Of a stretch of DNA of 64,000 nt, positions 22,701 through 34,700 are shown piece after piece; the first letter of the stretch is position 1, and each line of letters opens with the position of its first letter. The position numbers and the translations under genes were made by a program. The notes under the pieces were generated by a model. The model was not told the DNA's origin, did not search any database, and saw only the letters and a program-made list of their open reading frames with translations. Source of the stretch: Pithys albifrons albifrons (taxonomy: Eukaryota; Chordata; Aves; Passeriformes; Thamnophilidae). The stretch spans positions 20,543,185 through 20,607,184 of the forward strand of contig NC_092470.1 in the NCBI RefSeq assembly GCF_047495875.1, given 5' to 3'.

Positions 22701-25700
22701 AGGCAACTGTTGCAGTCTAGGTAGGATTTGTGTCATGAAATTGGTGTTTTAAATGGATTCAGACACTCTGCACGGATTAAATGGCTGGTGCTTCTGCAGG
22801 AGCAGCTACTTGTGGGGCTGCACTCTGATCAGCACCTCAGGACACTCCTGCACTCTGATCAGCACCTCAGGACACTCTGATCAGCACCTCAGGACACTCC
22901 TGCACTCTGATCAGCACCTCAGGACACTCCTGCACTCTGATCAGCACCTCAGGACACTCTGATCAGCACCTCAGGACACTCCTGCACTGATCAGCACCTC
23001 AGGACACTCCTGCACTCTGATCAGCACCTCAGGACACTCTGATCAGCACCTCAGGACACTCCTGCACTCTGATCAGCACCTCAGGACACTCTGATCAGCA
23101 CCTCAGGACACTCTGATCAGCACCTCAGGACACTCCTGCACTCTGATCAGCACCTCAGGACACTCCTGCGCTCTGATCAGCACCTCAGGACACTCCTGCA
23201 CTCTGATCAACACCTCAGGACACTCCTGCACTCTGATCAGCACCTCAGGACACTCTGATCAGCACCTCAGGACACTCCTGCACTCTGATCAGCACCTCAG
23301 GACACTCCTGCACACTGATCAGCACCTCAGGACACTCCTGCACTCTGATCAGCACCTCAGGACACTCCTGCACTCTGATCAGCACCTCAGGACACTCCTG
23401 CAGCATTAAATAAGAGCAGGAATTGCCTGGGAGGGAGCAGAGTACAAAGCAGGAGAAGGAGCCAGGGCTTCTCAGTGCCGTGTGTGCATTGTGCCTCCAA
23501 ATCCCTTAATCAGATTTGTGCCACTCCGTCCTCCCACCCCCCAAATTCAGCTGCAGGATCAGGGCCTGGAGTAGTAAAAAATCAATTAATGCCACTTTCT
23601 CATTTGTGTGGCTGACAAAAGAAAAACCCCCTGTATATAAACAGGGGAGGGGAGGTTGTTAATCGGATTTTCCTGCTGATTGACGGCGCTTGGTGGTGAC
23701 AGCAACTTTCCTGTTCAGGGCTGGCTTTTCCTTCTGCCTTTCCATCCAAGCTGTGTTTGCCCTGCTGGAATTGCCTCTGGTGCCCCTGGCAGAGCCCCTT
23801 TGTCGGTGCCATCCCCGGTGGGCACGGGGAGCAGCTGGTGGTGCCAGAACCTGTGCCACGCACAAAGAGCTCCGTGATCCTGCTCTCGGGGTTTCCAGAA
23901 CCCCCCAGAAACCTGTTGAGGATTCCAAGGAGCTGAGAGATGTGAAATGAGTGTTAAGTATTAGTGATGTGGAGCTGAGGGCCCCGGGGACACCGGAGAT
24001 AAACAGCCACAATTACGGCAAAGCTGCCAGAGCAAACAGCACTGAGCACAAACAGATGCCCTGCCCGTTTGGGGGGATTGATTGGAGGGCACCAAGGAAT
24101 CGATTTTTGTCTTGTTTGCTCTTCCAAACCCCCCTCCCTGATCAAGTGGGAGGCTGAATATTTCATGGCTCCTGCTTGGGGTTCATTTCTGGGGGTCCCG
24201 CTTGGCGTGGCTGGTCCCGGCTCAGCCTGCCCAGGGAGCAGCCAATGAAGGGCCCCCGGGTTCCAATGGGCTTGGCAGGCACTTCAGGTGGGTTCCAATC
24301 AACCTCTGGTGTTCACAGCCTGCTCTGCTCACTCTTTTGGAAATTAAACAGGATTTTTTTAATTTTTTTTTGCCCCATTTCCGAAGCCACAGCCCCCCCT
24401 CCAGAGCCGGGTTTGTCCAGGCTGGAATCCCAGAGCACTGAAATTCATTGTGGTTTGTCCAGGCTGGAATTCTAGAGCGTGGAAAGCCATGGAAAAGTTC
24501 ACAGTGGGTTTGTCCAGGATGCAATTCCAGAGCATGGAGAGCCATGGAAATGTTCACTGTGGGTTTGTCCAGGCTGGAATTCCAGAGCACTGAAATTCAT
24601 TGTGGTTTGTGCAGGCTGGAATTCCAGAGCATGGAGAGCCGTGGAGAAGTTCACTGTGGGTTTATCCAGGCTGGAATTACAAAGTACAGCAATCCATGGA
24701 AAAGTTCATTGTGTGTTTGTCCAGGCTGGAATTCCAAAGCATAGAGAGCCATGGAAAGGTTCACTGTGGGTTTAACCAGGATGCAATTCCAGAGCATGGA
24801 GAGCCATGGAAAAGTTCACTGTGGGTTTGTCCTGGCTGGAATTCCAGAGCACTGAAATTCATTGTGGTTTGTCCAGGCTGGAATTCCAGAGCGTGGAAAG
24901 CCATGGAAAAGTTCATTCTGTGTTTGTCCAGACTGGAATTCCAGAGCATGGAGAGCCATGGGAAAGTTCACAGTGGGTTTGTCCAGACTGGAATTCCAGA
25001 GCATGGAGAGCCATGGGAAAGTTCACAGTGGGTTTGTCCAGACTGGAATTCCAGAGCATGGAGAGCCATGGAAAAGTTCACAGTGGGTTTGTCCAGGCTG
25101 GAATTCCAGAGCATGGAGAGCCATGGGAAAGTTCCTTTTCTGGGGTTTTTTTCATGCTTCTGGCAATTGTTGTTATTTGTGTACAGCATTTTCCACTCCG
25201 AGGTTTGGGTGAGAAACATTTAGGAGATTGTTTCAGTTTTCACTTCAGCTTAGCCATTTGCTTTGTAATTATTTTCCCCCTGTCATGGTTTCAAAACTTG
25301 GAGAAAAGCCCTCTTTTCTTGCCTAGTGCAGGGGAACATTTAGTCCCTGTTTGAAGGAATTACTTCATTAACCAGCTGTTAATTTTTGCTGTATCAGCTT
25401 TTAATTCCTGCCAAGCTCTGGTGCCAACAGGACCATTCCTGGGGACACCTCTGCAGGTGCATCTCCCTCAGCATCAGAGTTCAGGTCAGGTGTGCCTTTC
25501 TGGTGGGAATCCCCTGCTCTGTCAGAGCCCCCACTCTCTCATTCTCATCCCAGGCAGGTCCTGAAGCTTCTGAATTGAATGAATTTGAGATGAAGCCACC
25601 CCAGAAGGTTCTCCAGGCACACACCTGAGGAGCTCCAGCCACTAATGGGTGCTGGGTCTGCAGAACAGACCAGAGCTGCTCCAAAATCCTCCTCTGCCAT

Positions 25701-28700
25701 CCCTGAGAGGCTGGCCCAGCCCTTCCCTGGGCAGCTCTGCTCCTGCTGGGCACAGCTTGCCAGTGTGGCCATAGTCCAGCAGCCCTGGCCACTGTCCCCA
25801 CAGCTCTTGACCCTGAGATCAGCTCAGCTGGTTAAAACTTGGCTGTAACAATGCCAAGGTCATGGGTTCAATCCCCCGTGTGGGCCACTGACTTAAGGGT
25901 TGAACTCAATGATCCTTGGGGGTCCCTTCCAGCTCAGAATAGTCTGGGATTCTGGGATTCTGAACCTCAGCAGCACTCACAGGAGGCCAACTCCAGCTGG
26001 AGTTTGGTTTAAGAGTCAGAGCAGAACAGAACAGCTTTGCTGGGGGTTGGTTTGGTTCACTCAGCACCACGGGAGAGTTACTGAGTTAACAACAGAGAGC
26101 AGGAGCACTCAGCAACAGGACAAGGGGGCACGATGGGCTCAAGCTCTGCCAGAGGAAACTGAAGTTGGAGAGCAGAAAGAAATTCTTTGCAGAGAGAGTG
26201 CTCAGGGATTGGAATGGGCTGCCCAGAGAGGGGGTGGATTCCCCATCCCTGGAGGTTTTTCAGCTGAGCTTGGCCGTGGCACTGAGTGCCATGATCTGGT
26301 AAAGGGACTGGAGTTGGCCCAAGGGTTGGACTTGCTGATCTTGGAGGTCTTTTCCAACCCAATCCATTCTGTGATTCTATGGATGTGGCACTGAGTGAGA
26401 ATCCACCATGTCTTGATCCAATCCCACTCAGTGCCCTGGGCTGGTGATCACAGTAGGTTGGATCAAGGGTTGGACTTGATGACCTCAGACGTCTCTTCCA
26501 ACCCAACCCATTCTGTGATTCTCTGATTGTGGATTCCCCATCCCTGGAGGTTTTTCAGCTGAGCTTGGCCGTGGCACTGAGTGCCATGATCTGGTAAAGG
26601 GACTGGAGTTGGCCCAAGGGTTGGACTTGATGATCTCGGAGGTCTTTTCCAACCCAATCCATTCTGTGATTCTGTGATAATGCTGGTGAGGGGACTGGAG
26701 CACAAGTGCTGTGGGGAGAGACTGAGGGAGCTGGGGGTGTTCAGCCTGGAGAAGAGGAGGCTCAGGGCAGAGCTCATCACTCTCTACAACTCCCTGACAG
26801 GAGGTTGTAGCCAGGTGGGGGTTGGTCTCTTCTCCCATACAACTGTCAGTAAGACAAGAGCACATGACCTTAAGCTCTGCCAGGGGAGGTTTAGGTTGGA
26901 TATTAGAAAGAAATTCTTTGCAGAGAGAGTGCTCAGGGATTGGAATGGGCTGCCCAGAGAGGGGGTGGATTCCCCATCCCTGGAGGTTTTTCAGCTGAGC
27001 TTGGCCGTGGCACTGAGTGCCATGATCTGGTAAAGGGACTGGAGTTGGACCAAGGGTTGGACTTGATGATCTGGGAGGTCTTTTCCAACCCAATCCATTC
27101 TGTGATTCTGTGGATGTGGCACTGAGTGAGAATCCACCATGTCTTGATCCAACCCCACTGTGATCACCAGCCCAGGGCACTGAGTGCCCTGGGCTGGTGA
27201 TCACAGTAGGGTTGGATCAAGGGTTGGACTTGATGATCTCAGAGGTCTTTGATTCTGTGATTCTATGAACTGCTGAGGAAAGAATGGTCTGCAATGGCCA
27301 AATGACTCCTCTGTGCCACAGCCAAGCCCAGAAGGCTGGAGGAGTGCAAGGCTGGTGGTGCCACAGGAAGGACACAAAAAGCAGCCCCATCCCTTTGGGG
27401 TCCTGCAAGAGTTGGGGCTGAGGTGTTGGAGTCAGGTCCCTCCTGGGCAGTGGAGCTGCTCCCTGTCCTGCTGGTCTGACCTGCTAAATTCCCCCTGAGC
27501 TTTCACTGCTGAGGAGTTGCCAGCTGGCCACACCAAGGGGTGTCTGAGGTCTGATTTGGGGACCAGCAGCCACCCAGAACTTCAGAAGAAGGTGGAAAAG
27601 AAGGATTGTAAACATAACAGAAGGATCTGTGTTGGTGTTTAAAAATGGCAATCTGGGTAGACAGTTCCTCTTCAGGTTAAGATGCTGAGGTTTGAGTTAA
27701 GCTTGTTCTTCCTCTTGCTCCATCCATTAGGCTTGAGACTTATTTGAAGGCAAATTCTGTGAGTTGCAGGAGAGTTTTGGTGCTTCAACAAAATTAAACC
27801 AGCTGAAAATCCCTTGCAATTAACTTTCCCAGGGCTTTGGTAACACTTAATCTACAAATAGATAAAAAATAAGGGGGGAACCCCTACAAAAAGAGTCCTC
27901 AAAAACCCCCAGACAAACAAGAACTGCAACTCCAAGGCTTCAGTGCTTGGTTGTGTGATCCATTTCTCTTTCTTTGATATGCTTTGTGTCAGCTTGTCAC
28001 CATCAGAGGGGAAATCATTGCTGTGCTAATCTAGGCAGGCACAGTTCTCAGGCTGACCTGGGCTAATCTGCCTTTGCAATTTCAAGAACTATGTTTGACT
28101 CCTCTGAAAGTAACCTTAAATTGTAGTCTTGTAAGAATTCCAGAGCTGTATCCTTCACTCCTTCTCCTAATGAGGTTATGACCAAATGCTCATTATAATT
28201 GCTTTAGACTCCTTTTAATTTTCAAGCTTATTAATCATAAGAAGAGTTATTTAAAATTGCATAAATTAATCTTAGATTAAAAGCCCATCAAAGCCTCGAA
28301 ACAATTAAGAATAAGTAGGATTTCCCTGGGGCAGCAAGTTTTATTTTAATAGTGTAGTCAGGTGGATATCAGAACATTGAAGTATGGTAGTGATTAATGT
28401 ATGCAAAATTTAAATGAGAGTTTTTAAATGGCAAATCTAAATCACATATTGACCTAACTGTAGGCTTTAACTGCATTGTCTGTCAGATATTTAAACTGTT
28501 TAGTAATCAACATTTTAATTACACTGTATGTTAGGGAGGCCAACAAACAAAATTCCACAGTTGCTGATGTTCTGTGTGCAGCTGTTGGGCAGGTTGGGCT
28601 CTGCCTCTGGTGGAGGAGGGAGGGCAGAGAGGAGCTCCAGGGAGGCTGATGGTGCTTGGATTTCCTTCTGGATGTCTCCTTGTTCCTGCTGCATCTCCAG

Positions 28701-31700
28701 GAAACACCACCAGTCAGTGCCTGGAGCGTCCAAGGCCAGGTTGGATGGAGATTGGAGCCCCCTGGGCTGGTGGGAGGTGTCCCTGCCCATGGCACGGGTG
28801 GCACTGGGGTGGCTTTGGGGTTCCTCCAACCTGGACTATTCTCTGAGTCTGTGATTCCCTGGATTTGGCCCAGGCTTGGAGCAACCTGGGCTGGTGGGAG
28901 ATGTCCCTGTTCGTGGCAGGGGGTGACACTGGAGGGGCTCCTGCAGCCCATACACCTCTCTGAGTCTGTGATTCCCTGGATTTGGCCCCAGGCTTGGAGC
29001 CCCTTGGGCTGGTGGGAGGTGTCCCTGCCCATGGCACGGGTGGCACTGGGGTGGCTTTAGGGTTCCTCCAACCTGGACTATTCTCTGAGTCTGTGATTCC
29101 CTGGATTTGGCCCCAGGCTTGGAGCCCCTTGGGCTGGTGGGAGGTGTCCCTGCCCATGGCACAGGTGGCACTTGAGGGGCTTTAGGGTTCCTTCAGCCTG
29201 GGCTATTCTCTGAGTCTGTGACTCCCTGGATTTGGCCCTGCCATGGGGCTCTCAGGGCAGCAGCACCAGGCTCTGGGGCTGCAGGGGTGGTACTGAAGGG
29301 TCTTTAGGATTCCTCCAGCCCATGCCCTTCTCTGAGTCTGTGATTCCCTGGATTTGGCTCCAGGCTTGGAGCACCCTGGGCTGGTGGGAGGTGTCCCTGC
29401 CCCTGGCACGGGTGGCACTGGAGGATATTTAGGGTTCCTCCAGCCCATGCCCTTCTCTGAGTCTGTGATTCCCTGGATCTGACCCCTGCCATGGGGCTCT
29501 CAGGGCAGCAGCACCAGGCTCTGGGGCTCTGGATGCCTCCCCAGGCACAGACAGTCTGTTTTGCAGACAGAAGACTGTCCAGTGAGGTTCTAGAGAGGTG
29601 TGTTTATTCCAGGCCTGGGTGCAGGGGAGAAGCTCCTCCAAAAACCTGCACACCTGGTCGAGTTACAACTGGTTGATATGCAAGTAAGTTGTACATATTT
29701 ATTATTCTTCTTGCATAAACATTATTCTCATAGAGAGGGCAGGGATATTACAATGAGTTTCAAGAACTGATTTCCATTTTCTCCACCCTGTGCCACTCTT
29801 TGCACCTGTGCTGTTCCCCCTGGGAACCCAGGGCAGGGCTCTCTGGTGGGCTTTGGGGATGAAGTCAGTGGTCTTCCTCTCATGAACTCTTTACCTTTTG
29901 CTCCAAACTGCTTCAAACCAGACTTGTTGGCAACTGCAACTGGTCTAATTGGTGAACTTCTCTATTTGTCTTGTTCTTTTGACGTATTTTCTGATTTATC
30001 TTCATTTCATGGGGTATCTTGGCTGTTTTAATTAGTGCAAGAGGCTCTGGGGCCTCTTGGTGTGGCATCTTCAAGGACAGGTCTGTACACTGTGAGTTTT
30101 GCTGTATGTTAGACAGGGAATTTTATACTACTGAGCAAACTCTGTGACAGGTATATCAATTAATAATGTTATCAATTAATAAGTCCCCCCAATCAGTCCT
30201 TGCCCTCAATAGTGGCTGCTCTGAGGACAGGAACCAGGAGAGAGAAGTGGGCCAGCAAACACTGGGGCCCAGTTCAGGCACAGCCCTGCAGTACTGGGAG
30301 AGCTGGGGGTTAAACCTGCCCTGCCATTGCTGCATGGGAGGGACAGGGAGGTGTCACTGCCCTGGCTGCAGCTTGGGGACACTGGGGACACACCTGCTAG
30401 ACCTGCTGAGCCTCCCAGCCCCTGCTGCTTCAGCTGCTCACACTTTGCTTTAAAGGGGAAAAAAAAGCCATCCTAAAACTCCAAAAGGAAACCAAGAGCT
30501 GGCACAGCCACCTCACACCCCAACAGGGTCCTGCAGGAAACCAAGAGCTGGCACAGCCACCTCACACCCCAACAGGGTCCTGCAGGAAAACAAGAGGTGG
30601 AAAAGCCACCTCACACCCCAACAGGGTCCTGCAGGAAAACAAGAGGTGGAAAAGCCACCTCACACCCCAACAGGGTCCTGCAGGAAAACAAGAGGTGGAA
30701 AAGCCACCTCACACCCCAACAGGGTCTTGCAGGATCCTTGTGAAAGGAAACCAAGAGATGGAACAGCCCCCTCACACCCCAACAGGGTCTTGCAGGAAAA
30801 CAAGAGATGGAAAAGCCACCTCACACCCCAACAGGGTCTTGCAGGAAAACAAGAGCTGGAACAGCCACCTCACACCCCAACAGGGTCTTGCAGGATCCTT
30901 GTGAAAGGAAACCAGGAACTGGAGCAGCCACCTCACACCCCAACAGGGTCCTGCAGGAAACCAAGAGCTGGAACAGCCCCCTCACACCCCAACAGGGTCT
31001 TGCAGGAAACCAAGAGGTGGAACAGCCCCCTCACACCCCAACAGGGTCTTGCATGGTCCTCTCACTCTGGGCATGGTCTGTGTCTCTGGATTAACGTGTG
31101 CTCAGCCTTCAGATTTGCTGCCCCACTCCAGCCTGAGGAGCTGGTGGAGCCTCCCCTGAGGGTGCTGTGACACCTTCTGTGCCTGTGAATTCTCCATGTT
31201 TTGGGAGGCAGCAGGGAGAGAATTGGCCTGAGGATTCCTGGCTGCTATTCCTGGCTGTGGAGCCGCCTCGGCCGCGTGCAGAGCGAGCAGATAATTAGAG
31301 CAGCGTTTAGTGTGGCTTGTCCTTGGAGAGAGGAGCTCTAGATGTGCAATCCTGCTCTGCTGGAGGAGGCAGGGGGTGCAGGGATGGAGTCTTGCATGTG
31401 CTGAGGTCGCTGGAGAGGGATGTGGGGTCAGCTCAGGGTTCTTTGGGTTACTCAGCACTTTCCAGGTGTCCTGAGGAGCTGCTTCAGCTCCAGAGCCAGG
31501 ACTGGGGTTTGTCCTGGTGGCTGTTTGACTTTCTTCCCCATAAACATGGGAATGGGCAGGAATTTCCCCTGTAAATGGCTGTAAATGGCATGGACACCTC
31601 GGTAGCAGCGGGAGAACTGACTGGGATGTGCTGTTGGACAGCCAGGTTGGAATGTTTGGGAATTGTAGGGCTTGTGCTCCTTGTGCCAGCCAGGCTGTCC

Positions 31701-34700
31701 TGATGGAACATTTGCAGTGGCTTTGCTTTGAGCAGAGCAGAGAGGGAGGGCAGGGGGCATCCCACCTGCCCCAGGAGCATCCCACCTGCCCCAGCAGCGT
31801 CCCACCTGCCCCAGGAGCATCCCACCTGCCCCAGGAGAATCCCACCTGCCCCAACAGCATCCCACCTGCCCCAGGAACGTCCCACCTGCCCCAGCAGCAT
31901 CCCACCTGCCCCAGGAACGTCCCACCTGCCCCAGGAACGTCCCACCTGCCCCAGGAACGTCCCACCTGCCCCAGGAGCATCCCACCTGCCCCAGGAGCAT
32001 CCCATGTGCCCCACAGCATCCCACCTGCCCCAGGAGCATGGGCAATGCTGTGGTTTGGTCCTGGTTTCCACTGAGTTAGTGCTGACATGAGCTGCAGTTC
32101 TGAGAGAGGTTCTGACTCGTGGTGGGGTCAGGTGGAAACAAGTCCCACGTGTCCCCTGGGGCTGTGCAGAGCTGGCTCAGGGGATGCTCTTCCCAAGCCT
32201 GAGCAGCATCCCTGTGGATTAGGGAGTGGGAGGAGGTTTGCAGTGTTCCTTTTTTCGTGTTTGTGCAGGAGAACCTCCGTCCTGCTCCCCAGGGATGGGC
32301 AGTGCAGCTCCATGGGCAGGGCAGCTCCGTGGGCAGTGCAGCTCCATGGGCAGTGCAGCTCCATGGGCAGTGCAGCTCCCCAGGGATGGGCAGTGCAGCT
32401 CCATGGGCAGTGCAGCTCCCCAGGGAAGGGCAGTGCAGCTCCATGGGCAGTGCAGCTCCATGGGCCGGGCAGCTCCGTGGGCAGTGCAGCTCCGTGGGCA
32501 GTGCTGCTCCCCAGGGATGGGCGGTGCAGCTCCATGGGCAGGGCAGCTCCATGGGCAGTGCAGCTCCATGGGCAGTGCAGCTCCGTGGGCAGTGCTGCTC
32601 CCCAGGGATGGGCAGTGCAGCTCCGTGGGCCGGGCAGCTCCATGGGCCGGGCAGCTCCGTGGGCAGTGCAGCTCCGTGGGCAGTGCTGCTCCCCAGGGAT
32701 GGGCAGTGCAGCTCCGTGGGCAGTGCAGCTCCATGGGCAGTGCTGCTCCCCAGGGATGGGCAGTGCAGCTCCGTGGGCAGTGCAGCTCCGTGGGCAGTGC
32801 AGCTCCATGGGCAGTGCTGCTCCCCAGAGATGGGCAGTGCTGCTCCCCAGGGATGGGCAGTGCAGCTCCGTGGGCAGTGCTGCTCCCCAGGGATGGGCAG
32901 TGCAGCTCCGTGGGCCGGGCAGCTCCGTGGGCCGGGCAGCTCCGTGGGCAGTGCAGCTCCGTGGGCAGTGCTGCTCCCCAGGGATGGGCAGTGCAGCTCC
33001 GTGGGCAGTGCAGCTCCATGGGCAGTGCTGCTCCCCAGGGATGGGCAGTGCAGCTCCGTGGGCAGTGCAGCTCCGTGGGCAGTGCAGCTCCATGGGCAGT
33101 GCTGCTCCCCAGAGATGGGCAGTGCTGCTCCCCAGGGATGGGCAGTGCAGCTCCCCAGGGATGGGCAGTGCAGCTCCGTGGGCAGTGCAGCTCCCCAGGG
33201 ATGGGCAGTGCAGCTCCATGGGCAGTGCAGCTCCCCAGGGATGGGCAGTGCAGCTCCATGAGCAGTGCAGCTCCATGGGCAGTGCAGCTCCATGGGCAGT
33301 GCATCTCCATGGGCAGTGCAGCTCCACGTCCACCCCTGCCCACCCCTGCAGAGTGTTTTTCCTCACCCCCTCAAGCAGGGCCTCCCCTCTGCCTGGGAAG
33401 CCTCCCCCGGAGCAGCCAGCAGGGATATTTATTTTCTGTCTTTGTGTTGAGGCTGGGCAGGCTGTGCTCCCCTGCACACTGGCCTGATGGAGCCGTGCCC
33501 AGCCAGCGTGCAGTGCCCCCAGCCCTGATGTGCCATTAATGAGGGGTTAATGTGCACTCCGATGTTTTGTGGACTGTGGGTTCATTACACTTCTGAGTGC
33601 GAGGTCCTCGTGCAGAGCGCCCAAGGTCCCATTGCATTATATCATGCAATAAAAATACCCTTTTCATATCACAGGCTAATAAACTGTATTTGAAATGCTG
33701 TCTGAGGGCACTGCCATTGTCTTGATAGGCTGTGGCTGCAACAGTTGGGATCTTTTTATTGTGCTTCTTGTGATGCTGAATTCAGATTTTTTTAGGGAAG
33801 TGCATCGTTTGTCTGTGCTGTTGGAACAAATGGAGCTGCTCAGGCTGGGAGGGTTCCTGGGAATGTTGGAAGGATGGCACCATTGCAGCCACTGCACTGC
33901 TGCTTATTCCCAGTGTTCCTTGCTTAGGGATGAGATATTTTCCTGTCAGTTCTAATTTCCTGCCCTCCCCAGTCAGCCTCTCACTGCCCAGGGGAAAAAG
34001 CACCAGGAGAGGATGTTGTGGGTCAGATCTGGGTGTGCTGTCCAAAAAAAGAGCTTTATCCCTGCCCACCATCTGGGGTTCAGGTTCCTGTCCCTGTCCC
34101 CAGCCCTGTCACCTTTGGTGCCCCAGGGAACACCACCCTGCCCTTTGGTGGCTGCCTGGCATTTCACAGGGGGAATGTGCTTTGGTGCCATTCTAGGGTG
34201 GCATCTGCCTCTTTCATAGACCTTTAGCCCAGTCTCCCAACAAACCCTCACTCACTTTGTGCCTGGAAAGTGCCCTGAAATCCCAGGGGAGTTGCTTTAG
34301 GGCTGTTATTTCTGCTCTGCCTCCTTTGGACTGAACCTCCTTGGTGCTCTCCACATTATGTGGTCAGTGGCAAAGGAACCTGTTTGTGGCAGAGATTCTG
34401 CTGGATTTGTGAGAGTCAGTGTGAGCTGTTCCATTAGAAGGGTTCAGGTAGCTCAGACTGGGGGCTCAGATTGGGGGCTCAGATTGGGGGCTCAGACTGG
34501 GGGCTCAGACTGGGGACTCAGACTGGGGACTCAGATTGGGGGCTCAGACTGGGGGCTCAGATATGGGGCTCAGACTGGGGGTTCAGATTGGGGGCTCAGA
34601 CTGGGGGCTCAGACTGGGGGCTCAGATTAGGGGCTCAGACTGGGGGCTCAGACTGGGGACTCAGACTGGGGACTCAGGTTGGGGGCTCAGACTGGGGGCT

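Noticed and set aside
22815..23402. CRISPR-like array
   Set aside because: Units are directly adjacent with no unique spacers, and the host is a vertebrate; it is a minisatellite.
25812..25885. tRNA-Ile gene
   Set aside because: The head has substitutions that break the cloverleaf and is fused to a CR1-type tail, so it is a SINE.
32087..33539. Six long overlapping frames (up to 466 residues) on both strands
   Set aside because: By-product of the 18-bp array; overlapping frames in all directions cannot all be real, and no start context or splice evidence was found.
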